This document shows, one piece after another, positions 1 to 6,934 of a DNA stretch of 14,653 nucleotides (position 1 is the first letter of the stretch; each line of letters begins with the position of its first letter). The position numbers were made by a program, and so were the translations under genes. A model generated the notes under the pieces. The model had not been told where the DNA came from and did not search any database. It worked only from the letters and a program-made list of their open reading frames with translations. This DNA is from JAHDBG01 sp963922315 (GTDB lineage Bacteria; Pseudomonadota; Gammaproteobacteria; Chromatiales; Chromatiaceae). Where the stretch lies: the NCBI GenBank assembly GCA_963922315.1, contig CAWUID010000043.1, forward strand, positions 1 to 14,653, read 5' to 3'.

Positions 1-436
1 CAAAAAATACCTCATCTCGTGACACAATGTCCAGAACCGCTGAATAGTTACAAAAATTCTTCATTTTTGCTATGGTCTCATCGAATGAAGAGATATTATG
101 TTTTTCATATATCTCAAATATTCTTGCTGATACAGCATAAAGTTCTAAAAGGCCACGTAAAATACAAGCCTTAGAAACAAAACAATTTTTATCTTCGAGT
201 GCCCAGTAAGCTGTCATAAAATCTTTTGCTTTGTTAACAAAAGCATATTGAATACCATTAATTTGGCATATATAACAACTACTAAAAAAACCGATATGTG
301 ACGATTGGTTCAGGGAGTCATAGAGATCATTGAACTTTTGCATGCTTTGTTCAGCAGACAGGTATATAAACTGTTTATTGATGAGCTCCATTAACCAGAT
401 TTTCCATAAAATATTTTCATGACTCAGTAAAGCCAT
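1..436 (-). CDS. Unrecognised protein, 5' part only (gene continues past left edge)
   Basis: A minus-strand reading frame is open from an ATG at 436 to the window edge, giving 145 codons with no stop. I do not recognise the product. The visible part begins MALLSHENILWKIWL and is rich in Leu, Ile, Phe, Tyr, Asn and Lys, with scattered Cys residues. It looks largely alpha-helical, with no signal peptide or clear membrane segment. An in-frame ATG at 478 is an alternative start; neither start has a good Shine-Dalgarno sequence. An in-frame TGA lies a little further upstream. The DNA is visibly more A+T-rich than the rest of the window, which suggests a different origin, perhaps recent transfer. 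The long open frame in A+T-rich sequence, where stops are expected often, is the main reason to believe it. Confidence 0.6.
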   Translation of the reverse strand, partial: MALLSHENILWKIWLMELINKQFIYLSAEQSMQKFNDLYDSLNQSSHIGFFSSCYICQINGIQYAFVNKAKDFMTAYWALEDKNCFVSKACILRGLLELYAVSARIFEIYEKHNISSFDETIAKMKNFCNYSAVLDIVSRDEVFF

Positions 437-710
437 TGTTATATATAAACGCCCGGAATGCCTTTTCGTCGCGATCATCTGTCTGGCAGGCAACGGTATG
501 ACTCACACGATCTGTCAGATGAGTCTGTCCATGCCGGATAATGGTCGCTTGTAGTTGATTTCCGCAAGGTTCGGTAAAATCTTTACCCCATGTAGCATGG
601 GTAGCGGAGGATAGCATACCTCCTGCCATGATGATGACTGCCTGGATATCCCATCGTGGATAACATTCGATACTAATGTGCTTTTCCTCTGAGATAAATA
701 GGTAGAGCAC
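417..710 (-). CDS. Doubtful small ORF, possibly a short exported protein
   Basis: This 97-codon frame starts with GTG at 710 and has internal ATG starts at 629 and 617. From 629 the product would be 70 residues, beginning MAGGMLSSATHATWGKDF, which vaguely resembles the end of a signal peptide but lacks a basic n-region. The rest is polar, with two Cys residues (in EPCGN and VACQT). No family is recognised. It overlaps the first 20 bases of the unrecognised gene starting at 436. AGAGGA occurs upstream but is not well spaced from any ATG. It could be a real small gene or chance open sequence. Confidence 0.25.
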   Translation of the reverse strand: MLYLFISEEKHISIECYPRWDIQAVIIMAGGMLSSATHATWGKDFTEPCGNQLQATIIRHGQTHLTDRVSHTVACQTDDRDEKAFRAFIYNNGFTES

Positions 711-783
711 AGATAATGCCAGAGGAAAAGTCGTTTCGGGCAGTTATAGCACAGGATTTGTGGTGTTGCAAAACAGAGCTCTG

Positions 784-815
784 AGTCCCCGCTGCCGCTG
801 GCAGCAGCGGAGACT
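784..815 (-). terminator. Hairpin just past the RNase T2 gene, probable terminator
   Basis: Arms 784-795 (AGTCCCCGCTGC) and 804-815 (GCAGCGGAGACT) form a 12-bp stem with one G-U pair in the minus-strand RNA and an 8-base loop. It begins 7 bases after the RNase T2 stop. A short T-run on the minus strand comes only after a second small palindrome (CAGAGCTCTG, 774-783), so it is not a textbook Rho-independent terminator. It may also work as a 3'-end stabilising stem. Confidence 0.5.
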
Positions 816-821
816 TTGTGA

Positions 822-1775
822 TCAGGAAGCTTTGCGCCAGCCTGCGGCAATCGCTTCTGCTTCGGTTTTAAAGCAACGTTCACCTGTTTCCGGGGTGATC
901 CGGACTTTGTGGTAGATACGATGGCCCGGCACATAGTACAGTTTGTCCCCGGTGCGGGTAAAAATATTACCCTTGATGCGGCAGGATTTTGCTGCTCGAT
1001 GGGGTGTATAGCGCGTTTTGTGTTTTGCTGAGCCAGCACGTGGGCAGCGCATGGGTTTGAAGTCGGCGTTGTAACAGAAGCGCCATTCGCCGCCACTGTA
1101 ATAAAACATGTTGCGCTTCAGAGCAGGATTGTTTTTGATGAACCAGTTCACGGAGGCGCGGTTGTCCGCCAGTTTGCGGTCTGGCAGGTTCAGTTGGGTA
1201 TGCAATGCCTGTGCCTGCTTGAAATAACCGACCGGACTGGCGAGTGCCGCATCTGGCATGCAGGTACCATGGAATTCATATTCGTGCTGTAATAACCAGG
1301 CGCTGGGTGTCATGCACAAGAAAGGTGCCAGGTCTTTCCGTGGAATTTTTGGTTGATTGCCACGGCAGGCGCGCGGGTAATTTTTCGGATTGCGCAGCGT
1401 TCCTTGTGGCCACAAGCCATGCAGAATGTAGCCGAACTTCCGGCCACTGCCACATTGCAGATAATCTTTACCACCAGGTTGCTTGCTGGCGGCGCGGGCG
1501 CGTTTTTTGCAATGATCCGGTGCCCAGCTGTATGACATGACATAATATTCTGAGCGGGCGGGCTTTACATCATGTGCTTTGACACGACTGTCATAGCGAG
1601 AGTAGGTATCTGCCGGATCTGCACAGCTCTGACTGGCTTGTGCGGTGGGTGTAGGGGCGCACGGCTGTGCGCCCGTACGCGGGTCTGCACAGCTTTGGCT
1701 GGCGTGTACGATGGGAGTTAGTAGCCCGGCTATGGTGATCAGCCCGGCCAGTGTGATTGGGTTCGTTGGTATCAT
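822..1775 (-). CDS. Secreted ribonuclease T2 family protein with extra C-terminal module
   Basis: This 317-residue protein is an RNase T2 endoribonuclease. The family cleaves RNA through a 2',3'-cyclic phosphate intermediate in the periplasm or outside the cell. Residues 1-25 look like a signal peptide ending ...IVHA. The two family motifs are present: CAS1 as HGLWP (119-123) and CAS2 as HEYEFHGTC (164-172), giving catalytic His119, Glu165 and His169, and many Cys residues that could form disulfides. Residues 26-54 contain a duplicated SQSCADP segment in a Pro/Ala/Thr-rich linker. Residues ~265-317 are beyond the usual catalytic fold and match a small module I associate with the C-termini of other secreted nucleases (CxIKGN...YxxPG...GE..F..EAEAxAAGW). 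The start has only a weak GAGA ribosome site, with TATAAA a little upstream. The nearest upstream gene is amtB on the same strand, 151 bp away. Confidence 0.9.
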   Translation of the reverse strand: MIPTNPITLAGLITIAGLLTPIVHASQSCADPRTGAQPCAPTPTAQASQSCADPADTYSRYDSRVKAHDVKPARSEYYVMSYSWAPDHCKKRARAASKQPGGKDYLQCGSGRKFGYILHGLWPQGTLRNPKNYPRACRGNQPKIPRKDLAPFLCMTPSAWLLQHEYEFHGTCMPDAALASPVGYFKQAQALHTQLNLPDRKLADNRASVNWFIKNNPALKRNMFYYSGGEWRFCYNADFKPMRCPRAGSAKHKTRYTPHRAAKSCRIKGNIFTRTGDKLYYVPGHRIYHKVRITPETGERCFKTEAEAIAAGWRKAS

Positions 1776-1886
1776 AAAAGATTCTCTTAAAGTTTATATG
1801 CAGGGTTAGTGATGCATTCTACTGCATAATGGCAGCAATATTAAGGGTCGGTACTCATTTAATGGTGAGCGTAGGATCTGGTTTGC

Positions 1887-1917
1887 CCCATTCCCATGCA
1901 TGGCGCATGGGAATGGG
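1887..1917 (-). terminator. Perfect 13-bp hairpin downstream of amtB
   Basis: Arms 1887-1899 (CCCATTCCCATGC) and 1905-1917 (GCATGGGAATGGG) are perfect inverted repeats around a 5-base loop, starting 9 bases after the amtB stop codon. No T-run follows on the minus strand. It may therefore be a transcript 3'-end stem rather than a strict intrinsic terminator. Confidence 0.5.
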
Positions 1918-1926
1918 TTCTATTGC

Positions 1927-3276
1927 TTAATGCAGGTTATCGTAACCCCGTTCGTCGTGTAGCACGATATCCAGGCCCTGAAATTCTTCTTCTTCGCTGA
2001 CGCGCAGGCCGAACAATGCGTCAACCAGTTTCAGAATGATCCAGGTGACGACAGCAGTAAACGCGATAGTCGCCAGGACGCCGACTAATTGTACCCAGAG
2101 TTGTCCGCCCATGCTGGTGATGCCGTCAGCAAAGCCGTAGCCACTGAAGACACCCAGAGTGGTGGCTGAGAACACACCAGCCAGCAGGGTGCCCAATATG
2201 CCGCCGACACCGTGTACCGGAAAGACATCGAGTGAGTCGTCTATCTTCAGCACTTTTTTGATGTATAAGGTGGCATTGAAGCAGACGAAACCAGCCGCGA
2301 GACCGATGATTAAAGCGCCACCGGGGCCAACAAAGCCAGATGCCGGAGTAATAGTACCGAGTCCGGCGACCATCCCGGTGACAGCGCCGAGCGCACTGGG
2401 TTTGCCGAAGCGGATCCATTCCATCGTCATCCAGACCATGGCACCGGTTGCAGCTGAGATATGTGTTACCAGCATTGCCATGCCGGCATCTCCATTAGCG
2501 GCAAGCGCGCTGCCACCATTAAAGCCGAACCAGCCGACCCAGAGCATGCCAGCTCCGGTGACTGTCATGGTCATGTTGTGCGGTGGCATCGCTGTATTCG
2601 GAAAGCCGCGTCGTGGGCCCAATACAATAGCGGCGACTAATGCAGCAACACCAGCCGTGATGTGTACGACGGTGCCACCGGCAAAGTCATACAGTCCCAT
2701 GGCGCTGAGCCAGCCGCCACCCCAGACCCAGTGAGTGATCGGTGCGTATACAAAAATCAGCCAGAGTGCACTGAATAAGAGCATGGATGAGAATTTCATG
2801 CGCTCAGCGAAGCCACCGATAATCAGAGCAGGTGTGATGATCGCAAAGGTCATCTGGAATAGCATAAACAAAGATTCCGGAATGCCGCCTGACAGAGTGT
2901 CGCGACTAATACCGGCCATCATCATTTTGCTGAAATCGCCGACCCAGGCATTACCGGTACTGAATGCCAGGCTGTAGCCAACAACCAGCCAGAGAATGGA
3001 AACGATGCCGGCAATCGCAAAACATTGCATCAGCACAGATAATACGTTTTTGCTGCGTACCAGCCCGCCATAAAACAAAGCCAGCCCGGGTAATGTCATA
3101 AACAGTACGAGTGCAGTTGCAGTCAGAATCCAGGCAGTATCAGCTGCTGCTAACGTGCCTTCAGCCAGGGCTGTGCCGGGTAATAGCAGGCAACTGAGCA
3201 GTATCATTTTCTGTGTCAGGGTAGTGCGCAGTTGCGCTATTAAATGGGAAGTCGGCATAGGTGGAGTCTCATTCAC
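1927..3276 (-). CDS. amtB: Ammonium transporter, AmtB/Amt family
   Basis: This 449-residue inner-membrane protein conducts ammonium across the membrane. It has a cleavable signal sequence (about residues 24-38, ending TALA), as in E. coli AmtB, then about 11 hydrophobic membrane segments. With a uniform +37 shift to mature E. coli numbering, the key residues all line up: pore Phe144 and Phe252, Trp185, substrate-site Asp197 and the twin pore histidines His205 and His355. The C-terminal tail (RVSEEEEFQGLD...) is the conserved cytoplasmic region that GlnK-type PII proteins contact. No glnK lies beside it in the window. The start is uncertain: ATGs at 3276, 3258 and 3207 are all in frame with weak ribosome sites; 3258 gives a compact signal peptide with Arg and Lys in its n-region. 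A sigma-54-like promoter lies at 3312-3327. Confidence 0.95.
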   Translation of the reverse strand: MNETPPMPTSHLIAQLRTTLTQKMILLSCLLLPGTALAEGTLAAADTAWILTATALVLFMTLPGLALFYGGLVRSKNVLSVLMQCFAIAGIVSILWLVVGYSLAFSTGNAWVGDFSKMMMAGISRDTLSGGIPESLFMLFQMTFAIITPALIIGGFAERMKFSSMLLFSALWLIFVYAPITHWVWGGGWLSAMGLYDFAGGTVVHITAGVAALVAAIVLGPRRGFPNTAMPPHNMTMTVTGAGMLWVGWFGFNGGSALAANGDAGMAMLVTHISAATGAMVWMTMEWIRFGKPSALGAVTGMVAGLGTITPASGFVGPGGALIIGLAAGFVCFNATLYIKKVLKIDDSLDVFPVHGVGGILGTLLAGVFSATTLGVFSGYGFADGITSMGGQLWVQLVGVLATIAFTAVVTWIILKLVDALFGLRVSEEEEFQGLDIVLHDERGYDNLH

Positions 3277-3311
3277 AGAGAAAAGAATAAAAAAGTTGTC
3301 CCAAATAATAA

Positions 3312-3327
3312 GGCATGTTTCATGCCA
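3312..3327 (-). promoter_or_regulatory. Sigma-54-like (-24/-12) promoter for amtB
   Basis: The minus strand reads TGGCATGAAACATGCC. Compared with the sigma-54 consensus TGGCACGN4TTGCW it keeps TGGCA, the G at position 7, and TGC with the correct GG-to-GC spacing. The predicted transcript start would be near 3301, about 25 bases before the first amtB ATG. The same bases form a 6-bp inverted repeat (GGCATG/CATGCC), so a repressor site is an alternative. No NtrC-type enhancer was recognised between here and the rbp terminator. Confidence 0.5.
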
Positions 3328-3378
3328 TCTTTTAGTCAGTAATTCTTAATATAAGACCTGACACTAAATGATTGAATG

Positions 3379-3403
3379 AAAAACCCTGAGCTGATGCTCA
3401 GGG
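3379..3403 (-). terminator. Rho-independent terminator of the RRM gene
   Basis: Arms 3384-3391 (CCCTGAGC) and 3396-3403 (GCTCAGGG) form a perfect 8-bp stem with a 4-base loop. On the minus strand it is followed directly by five T residues (3379-3383). It starts 12 bases after the RRM gene stop codon. Confidence 0.9.
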
Positions 3404-3415
3404 CGATGTAATTTT

Positions 3416-3682
3416 TTAGTAGCTTCTTCTGCTGCGATCTTCGCGCGGACGCGCTTCGTTTACGCGCATGGCGCGACCACCCATGTCATGGCCATCGAAT
3501 GCTTTGATTGCGTTCTGGGCTTCGCCAGCATCATCCATAATGACGAAACCAAATCCCTTAGAGCGACCCGTCTCGCGATCAGAAATAACATTGGCGCTTT
3601 GTACTTCGCCATGTTCAGAAAACAGGTTACGTAAGTCGTCTTCAGTGGTGCTGTAAGGCAGGTTGCCTACATAAATATTCAT
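3416..3682 (-). CDS. Small single-RRM RNA-binding protein
   Basis: This 88-residue cytoplasmic protein consists of one RNA recognition motif plus a short basic tail. RNP2 is IYVGNL (residues 3-8) and RNP1 is KGFGFVIM (42-49); the aromatic residues Tyr4, Phe44 and Phe46 that stack on RNA bases are present. The tail (78-88) is rich in Arg and Ser, and no Gly-rich tail is present. Bacterial proteins of this size are widespread and are often cold- or stress-responsive RNA-binding proteins; the target cannot be inferred. It lies downstream of coxC after 174 bp that can form several hairpins, and it ends at a strong terminator. It is probably an independent unit, although read-through from the cox genes is possible. 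Confidence 0.93.
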   Translation of the reverse strand: MNIYVGNLPYSTTEDDLRNLFSEHGEVQSANVISDRETGRSKGFGFVIMDDAGEAQNAIKAFDGHDMGGRAMRVNEARPREDRSRRSY

Positions 3683-3725
3683 GAAAAATGTCTCAATAAT
3701 GTGCGCTAACGTACTTTAGGTATCA

Positions 3726-3783
3726 AGCGGGCTAAACGCACAAACCCGCTGATTCCACATATCCGCGTGTAAACGCGGAATCA
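3726..3783 (-). promoter_or_regulatory. Structured leader between coxC and the RRM gene
   Basis: Three stems can be drawn. TGATTCC/GGAATCA pairs 3750-3756 with 3777-3783. TCCGCG/CGCGGA pairs 3762-3767 with 3774-3779. AGCGGG/CCCGCT pairs 3726-3731 with 3745-3750. The first two share bases 3777-3779 and so compete. The segment could hold the end of the cox transcript, the RRM leader, or both. No promoter hexamers were convincing. Confidence 0.4.
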
Positions 3784-3856
3784 GTCAACCCAAGCCATCA
3801 GCACAAAAACGCAACGGACTCACGGTCAGAATAATCTGTTTTCAAAGGAGTGTCTT

Positions 3857-4723
3857 TTATACCACATAGACAAAAATAAACAAGCCTAGCCAGACGACGT
3901 CCACAAAATGCCAGTACCAGGCAACGCCTTCAAATGCAAAATGGTTGTCTGGTGTAAAGTGTTTGCGGGCGGATCGGATCATAATCACAATCAGCATTGC
4001 AGTGCCAAGTGCGACGTGAAAGCCATGAAAGCCGGTCAACATAAAGAATGTGGAGCCATAAATGCCGGACTCCAGTGTCAGGTTTAAGTCCTGGTAAGCA
4101 TGGATATATTCATATCCCTGGAATCCAAGGAAGATGCAGCCTAGTGCCACAGTGGCGACTAACCACCAGACAGTGCCCTTGTTATCTGCTGCCTTCAGGG
4201 CATGATGCGATAGTGTCAGCGTGACGCCAGAAGCCAGTAACAGGGCCGTATTCAGGGCCGGGATGCCCCAGGCACTGATAGTCTGGAAGTCGCCACCAGT
4301 ATTTGCCGGACCGTTGGTGGGCCAGTATTCGTTATAGTCCTGCCATAAAAACAGATTTGTGACTAAGCCAGTATCATCACCGAGTAACCAGGGTATGGAC
4401 AATACACGGGCATAGAACAGGGCTCCGAAAAATGCAGCAAAGAACATCACTTCGGAAAAAATGAACCACATCATACCTTGACGGAAAGAGCGATCCACCT
4501 GTTCATTATACAGGCCACATAAGTTTTCTTTGACGACGGTGTTGAACCAGCCAAACAGCATAGCGAGCACCATCGCCAGACCAATGTAAAATGTCACGGG
4601 GCCAATAGTTGCCTCATTGAACCAATAGGCTGCGCCAACAACGCTGACTGTTAGCGCAACGCTGGCAACAATCGGCAAATAGCTGCTATGTGGTACGTAA
4701 TACGCATCAGCTGCGTGGCTCAT
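3857..4723 (-). CDS. coxC: Cytochrome c oxidase subunit III
   Basis: This 288-residue inner-membrane protein is the third core subunit of an aa3-type oxidase and helps keep the proton-uptake side of CoxA active. Seven hydrophobic segments are visible. Family signatures include the buried Glu91 in the IFSEVMFF segment, the GFHGFHVALG motif (231-240) and the C-terminal AWYWHFVDVVWLGLF motif (268-282). The start ATG overlaps the ctaG stop by 4 bases (ATGA), a strong sign of translational coupling. The small hypothetical gene often found between ctaG and coxC in other gammaproteobacteria is absent. coxC is the last oxidase gene here. Confidence 0.97.
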   Translation of the reverse strand: MSHAADAYYVPHSSYLPIVASVALTVSVVGAAYWFNEATIGPVTFYIGLAMVLAMLFGWFNTVVKENLCGLYNEQVDRSFRQGMMWFIFSEVMFFAAFFGALFYARVLSIPWLLGDDTGLVTNLFLWQDYNEYWPTNGPANTGGDFQTISAWGIPALNTALLLASGVTLTLSHHALKAADNKGTVWWLVATVALGCIFLGFQGYEYIHAYQDLNLTLESGIYGSTFFMLTGFHGFHVALGTAMLIVIMIRSARKHFTPDNHFAFEGVAWYWHFVDVVWLGLFIFVYVV

Positions 4724-5304
4724 AATGATTCCTCTCTGGCGGTGCTTTGAAGCAGTTCTGGCTGAGTGACATCAAACAGGCTGTAGGCCAGAGTGACGGT
4801 CTGTATTTTATCGGAGATTTTCGGGTCAATCACAAATTGTAATGGCATATCTTTGCTGGTACCCGCTTTGAGATGTTGTTGGGTAAAGCAGAAACATTCG
4901 GTTTTGTCAAAATGCCGGCTGGCTGCGGTGGGTGCGACACTGGGTACCGCTTGCGCGGTCATGTCGCGTTCAGTACGGTTATGTGCTGTGTAATGAGTAG
5001 TATACAGTTTGCCTGGATGCACTTCTAAAGTGGTGACTGCCGGGGCAAATTTCCATGGCATTGCCGCATTATGATTTGCAATAAACTGTACCGTAATGGT
5101 GCGCGTCAGATCCGGCTGATAGGTGCTGTTTGCCTGAGTTGCGTTAATTTGCCCGGTTTTGCCGTTCAGGCCAGTTATTTCACAAAATACATCATACAGA
5201 GGAACCAGCAGGTAGCCAAAGCCGAACATCGCCACTGAGATCAGTGCGATTTTGAAAAAGGTAGTTTTGTGGTTGATCATGCGGAATGCTGCATAAAAAC
5301 GCAT
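4720..5304 (-). CDS. ctaG: Cytochrome c oxidase copper-assembly protein CtaG/Cox11
   Basis: This protein inserts copper into the CuB site of CoxA from the periplasmic side of the inner membrane. It has one N-terminal membrane segment (about residues 17-36), the conserved VPLYDVFCEITGLNGKT stretch (34-50) and the copper-binding CFC motif (Cys137, Cys139, within ECFCFTQQ). At 194 residues it has the usual family length. The ATG at 5304 is preceded by GAGGAAGA, a good ribosome site. An in-frame ATG at 5280 matches the N-terminus of many homologues but lacks such a site. The start at 5304 and its ribosome site lie wholly inside a perfect 13-bp inverted repeat in the coxA-ctaG gap. The 3' end overlaps the coxC start. 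Confidence 0.95.
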   Translation of the reverse strand: MRFYAAFRMINHKTTFFKIALISVAMFGFGYLLVPLYDVFCEITGLNGKTGQINATQANSTYQPDLTRTITVQFIANHNAAMPWKFAPAVTTLEVHPGKLYTTHYTAHNRTERDMTAQAVPSVAPTAASRHFDKTECFCFTQQHLKAGTSKDMPLQFVIDPKISDKIQTVTLAYSLFDVTQPELLQSTAREESL

Positions 5305-5340
5305 TCTTCCTCGTTACCCATCCGGTTACGAGGAAGAATG
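5302..5340 (-). promoter_or_regulatory. 13-bp inverted repeat hiding the ctaG ribosome site and start
   Basis: Arms 5302-5314 (CATTCTTCCTCGT) and 5328-5340 (ACGAGGAAGAATG) are perfect inverted repeats with a 13-base loop that could add 3 more pairs (ACC/GGT). In the minus-strand mRNA the downstream arm contains the Shine-Dalgarno GAGGA and the ctaG AUG. The upstream arm begins 11 bases after the coxA stop codon. No T-run follows, so it is not a standard terminator. Confidence 0.65.
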
Positions 5341-5351
5341 TATTGAGAGGC

Positions 5352-6917
5352 TTATTTGATGACTGGAGGCTGGCTGAAGCTATGATAAGGAGGTGGTGAA
5401 GACAGAGTCCATTCTAATCCCTCTGCACCTTCCCAGACCTGATCGGTAGCTTTTTCACCGCCGCGTATTGTTTTGAAGATGATCCAGACGAACATCAGCT
5501 GGGACAGGCCGAATACAAATCCACCTAATGATGAAATCAGGTTCCAGTCAGCGAATTGTACCGAGTAGTCTGGTATCCGTCGGGGCATACCGGCCAGTCC
5601 CAGGAAGTGTTGTGGGAAGAACAAGACATTGACTGAGATGGTTGAAATCCAGAAGTGGAGTTTCCCCAACCGTTCGTCGTACATATGTCCGGTCCATTTC
5701 GGTAGCCAGTAGTACACCGCTGCCATAATAGAATAGATGGCGCCTGTCACCAGGACGTAATGGAAGTGCGCGACGACGAAGTAGGTGTCATGGTACTGGA
5801 AGTCTGCTGGTGCAATTGACAGCATCAGGCCCGAAAACCCACCGATGGTGAACATGATGATGAAGCCAATAGCGAATAACATGGGTGTTTCAAACGTCAT
5901 GGCACCGCGCCACATAGTGGAAACCCAGTTAAACACTTTCACACCGGTTGGCACGGCGATCATCATAGTGGCATACATGAAGAACAGCTCGCCGACAATT
6001 GGCATGCCGACAGTGAACATGTGATGTGCCCAGACGATAAACGACAGGAAGGCAATGGAGGCGGTCGCATAAACCATGGAGCTGTAGCCAAACAGTGGTT
6101 TGCGCGCAAAGGTTGGCAGGATGGCTGAGATGATGCCGAATGCAGGCAGAATCAGAATGTACACTTCCGGGTGTCCGAAGAACCAGAAAATGTGTTGATA
6201 CATGACCGGATCTCCACCGCCAGCAGCAGAAAAGAAGCTGGTACCGGCAAATTTATCAGTCAGTAACATGGTAATCGCACCTGCCAATACTGGCATGGTG
6301 GCAATCAGGAGATAAGCGGTAATCAGCCAGGTCCACACGAACAGCGGCATTTTCATCAGGGTCATGCCAGGTGCGCGCATGTTCAGAATGGTCACAATCA
6401 CATTGATTGAACCCATGATAGAGGAGATACCAGCCAGATGGATTGCGAAGATCATGAAGGGAAAGCCAGCATCCATCTGCAATGAGAGCGGTGGATACAT
6501 GGTCCAGCCACTGGCTGGTCCGCCGCCACTCATAAAGAAGGTGGATAGCAGCATGGTGAAAGCGAACGGCAGCAGCCAGAATGAGAAGTTATTCAGGCGT
6601 GGTAGTGCCATGTCAGGTGCGCCGATCTGTACCGGAATCAGCCAGTTTGCTAACCCGGTAAATGCCGGCATGACTGCACCGAAGATCATCAGCAGGGCAT
6701 GCACCGTGGTCATGGAGTTAAAAAACTGTGGATCAACGAGCTGCAAACCCGGTTGAAACAGTTCTGCCCGAATCACCATTGCCATGGCGCCGCCAATCAG
6801 GAACATCGTCAGTGCAAATAATAAGTATAAAGCACCAATATCTTTGTGATTGGTTGTGGTGATCCAGCGCATGATGCCCTTGGCCGGGCCGTGATGATCA
6901 GCTGTGGCTGTACTCAT
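5352..6917 (-). CDS. coxA: Cytochrome c oxidase subunit I (aa3-type)
   Basis: This is the catalytic subunit that reduces O2 to water and pumps protons across the inner membrane; it has 521 residues and about 12 membrane segments. Visible metal ligands are His73 and His386 (heme a), His384 (heme a3), and His249, His298 and His299 (CuB), with Tyr253 placed for the His-Tyr crosslink (GHPEVY). Proton channel residues of the A1 oxidase class are present: Asp102 (APDMALPRLNN), Glu251 and Lys327 (PTGVKVFNW). The HDTYFVVAHFHY block is at 376-387. The start at 6917 has a clear GGAG ribosome site. It lies 17 bp after coxB and is surely co-transcribed with it. Confidence 0.98.
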   Translation of the reverse strand: MSTATADHHGPAKGIMRWITTTNHKDIGALYLLFALTMFLIGGAMAMVIRAELFQPGLQLVDPQFFNSMTTVHALLMIFGAVMPAFTGLANWLIPVQIGAPDMALPRLNNFSFWLLPFAFTMLLSTFFMSGGGPASGWTMYPPLSLQMDAGFPFMIFAIHLAGISSIMGSINVIVTILNMRAPGMTLMKMPLFVWTWLITAYLLIATMPVLAGAITMLLTDKFAGTSFFSAAGGGDPVMYQHIFWFFGHPEVYILILPAFGIISAILPTFARKPLFGYSSMVYATASIAFLSFIVWAHHMFTVGMPIVGELFFMYATMMIAVPTGVKVFNWVSTMWRGAMTFETPMLFAIGFIIMFTIGGFSGLMLSIAPADFQYHDTYFVVAHFHYVLVTGAIYSIMAAVYYWLPKWTGHMYDERLGKLHFWISTISVNVLFFPQHFLGLAGMPRRIPDYSVQFADWNLISSLGGFVFGLSQLMFVWIIFKTIRGGEKATDQVWEGAEGLEWTLSSPPPYHSFSQPPVIK

Positions 6918-6934
6918 GTTATCTCCGTAGATGA

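Noticed and set aside
515..1096. 193-codon minus-strand frame overlapping the RNase T2 gene
   Set aside because: It is a shadow frame of the RNase T2 gene and its downstream region, with no domain and no good start.
2159..2734. 191-codon plus-strand frame opposite amtB
   Set aside because: Antisense shadow: Pro/Ala-rich composition typical of the reverse of a membrane protein gene, with the real gene clear on the minus strand.
6364..6756. 130-codon plus-strand frame opposite coxA
   Set aside because: Antisense shadow of a highly conserved coding region.
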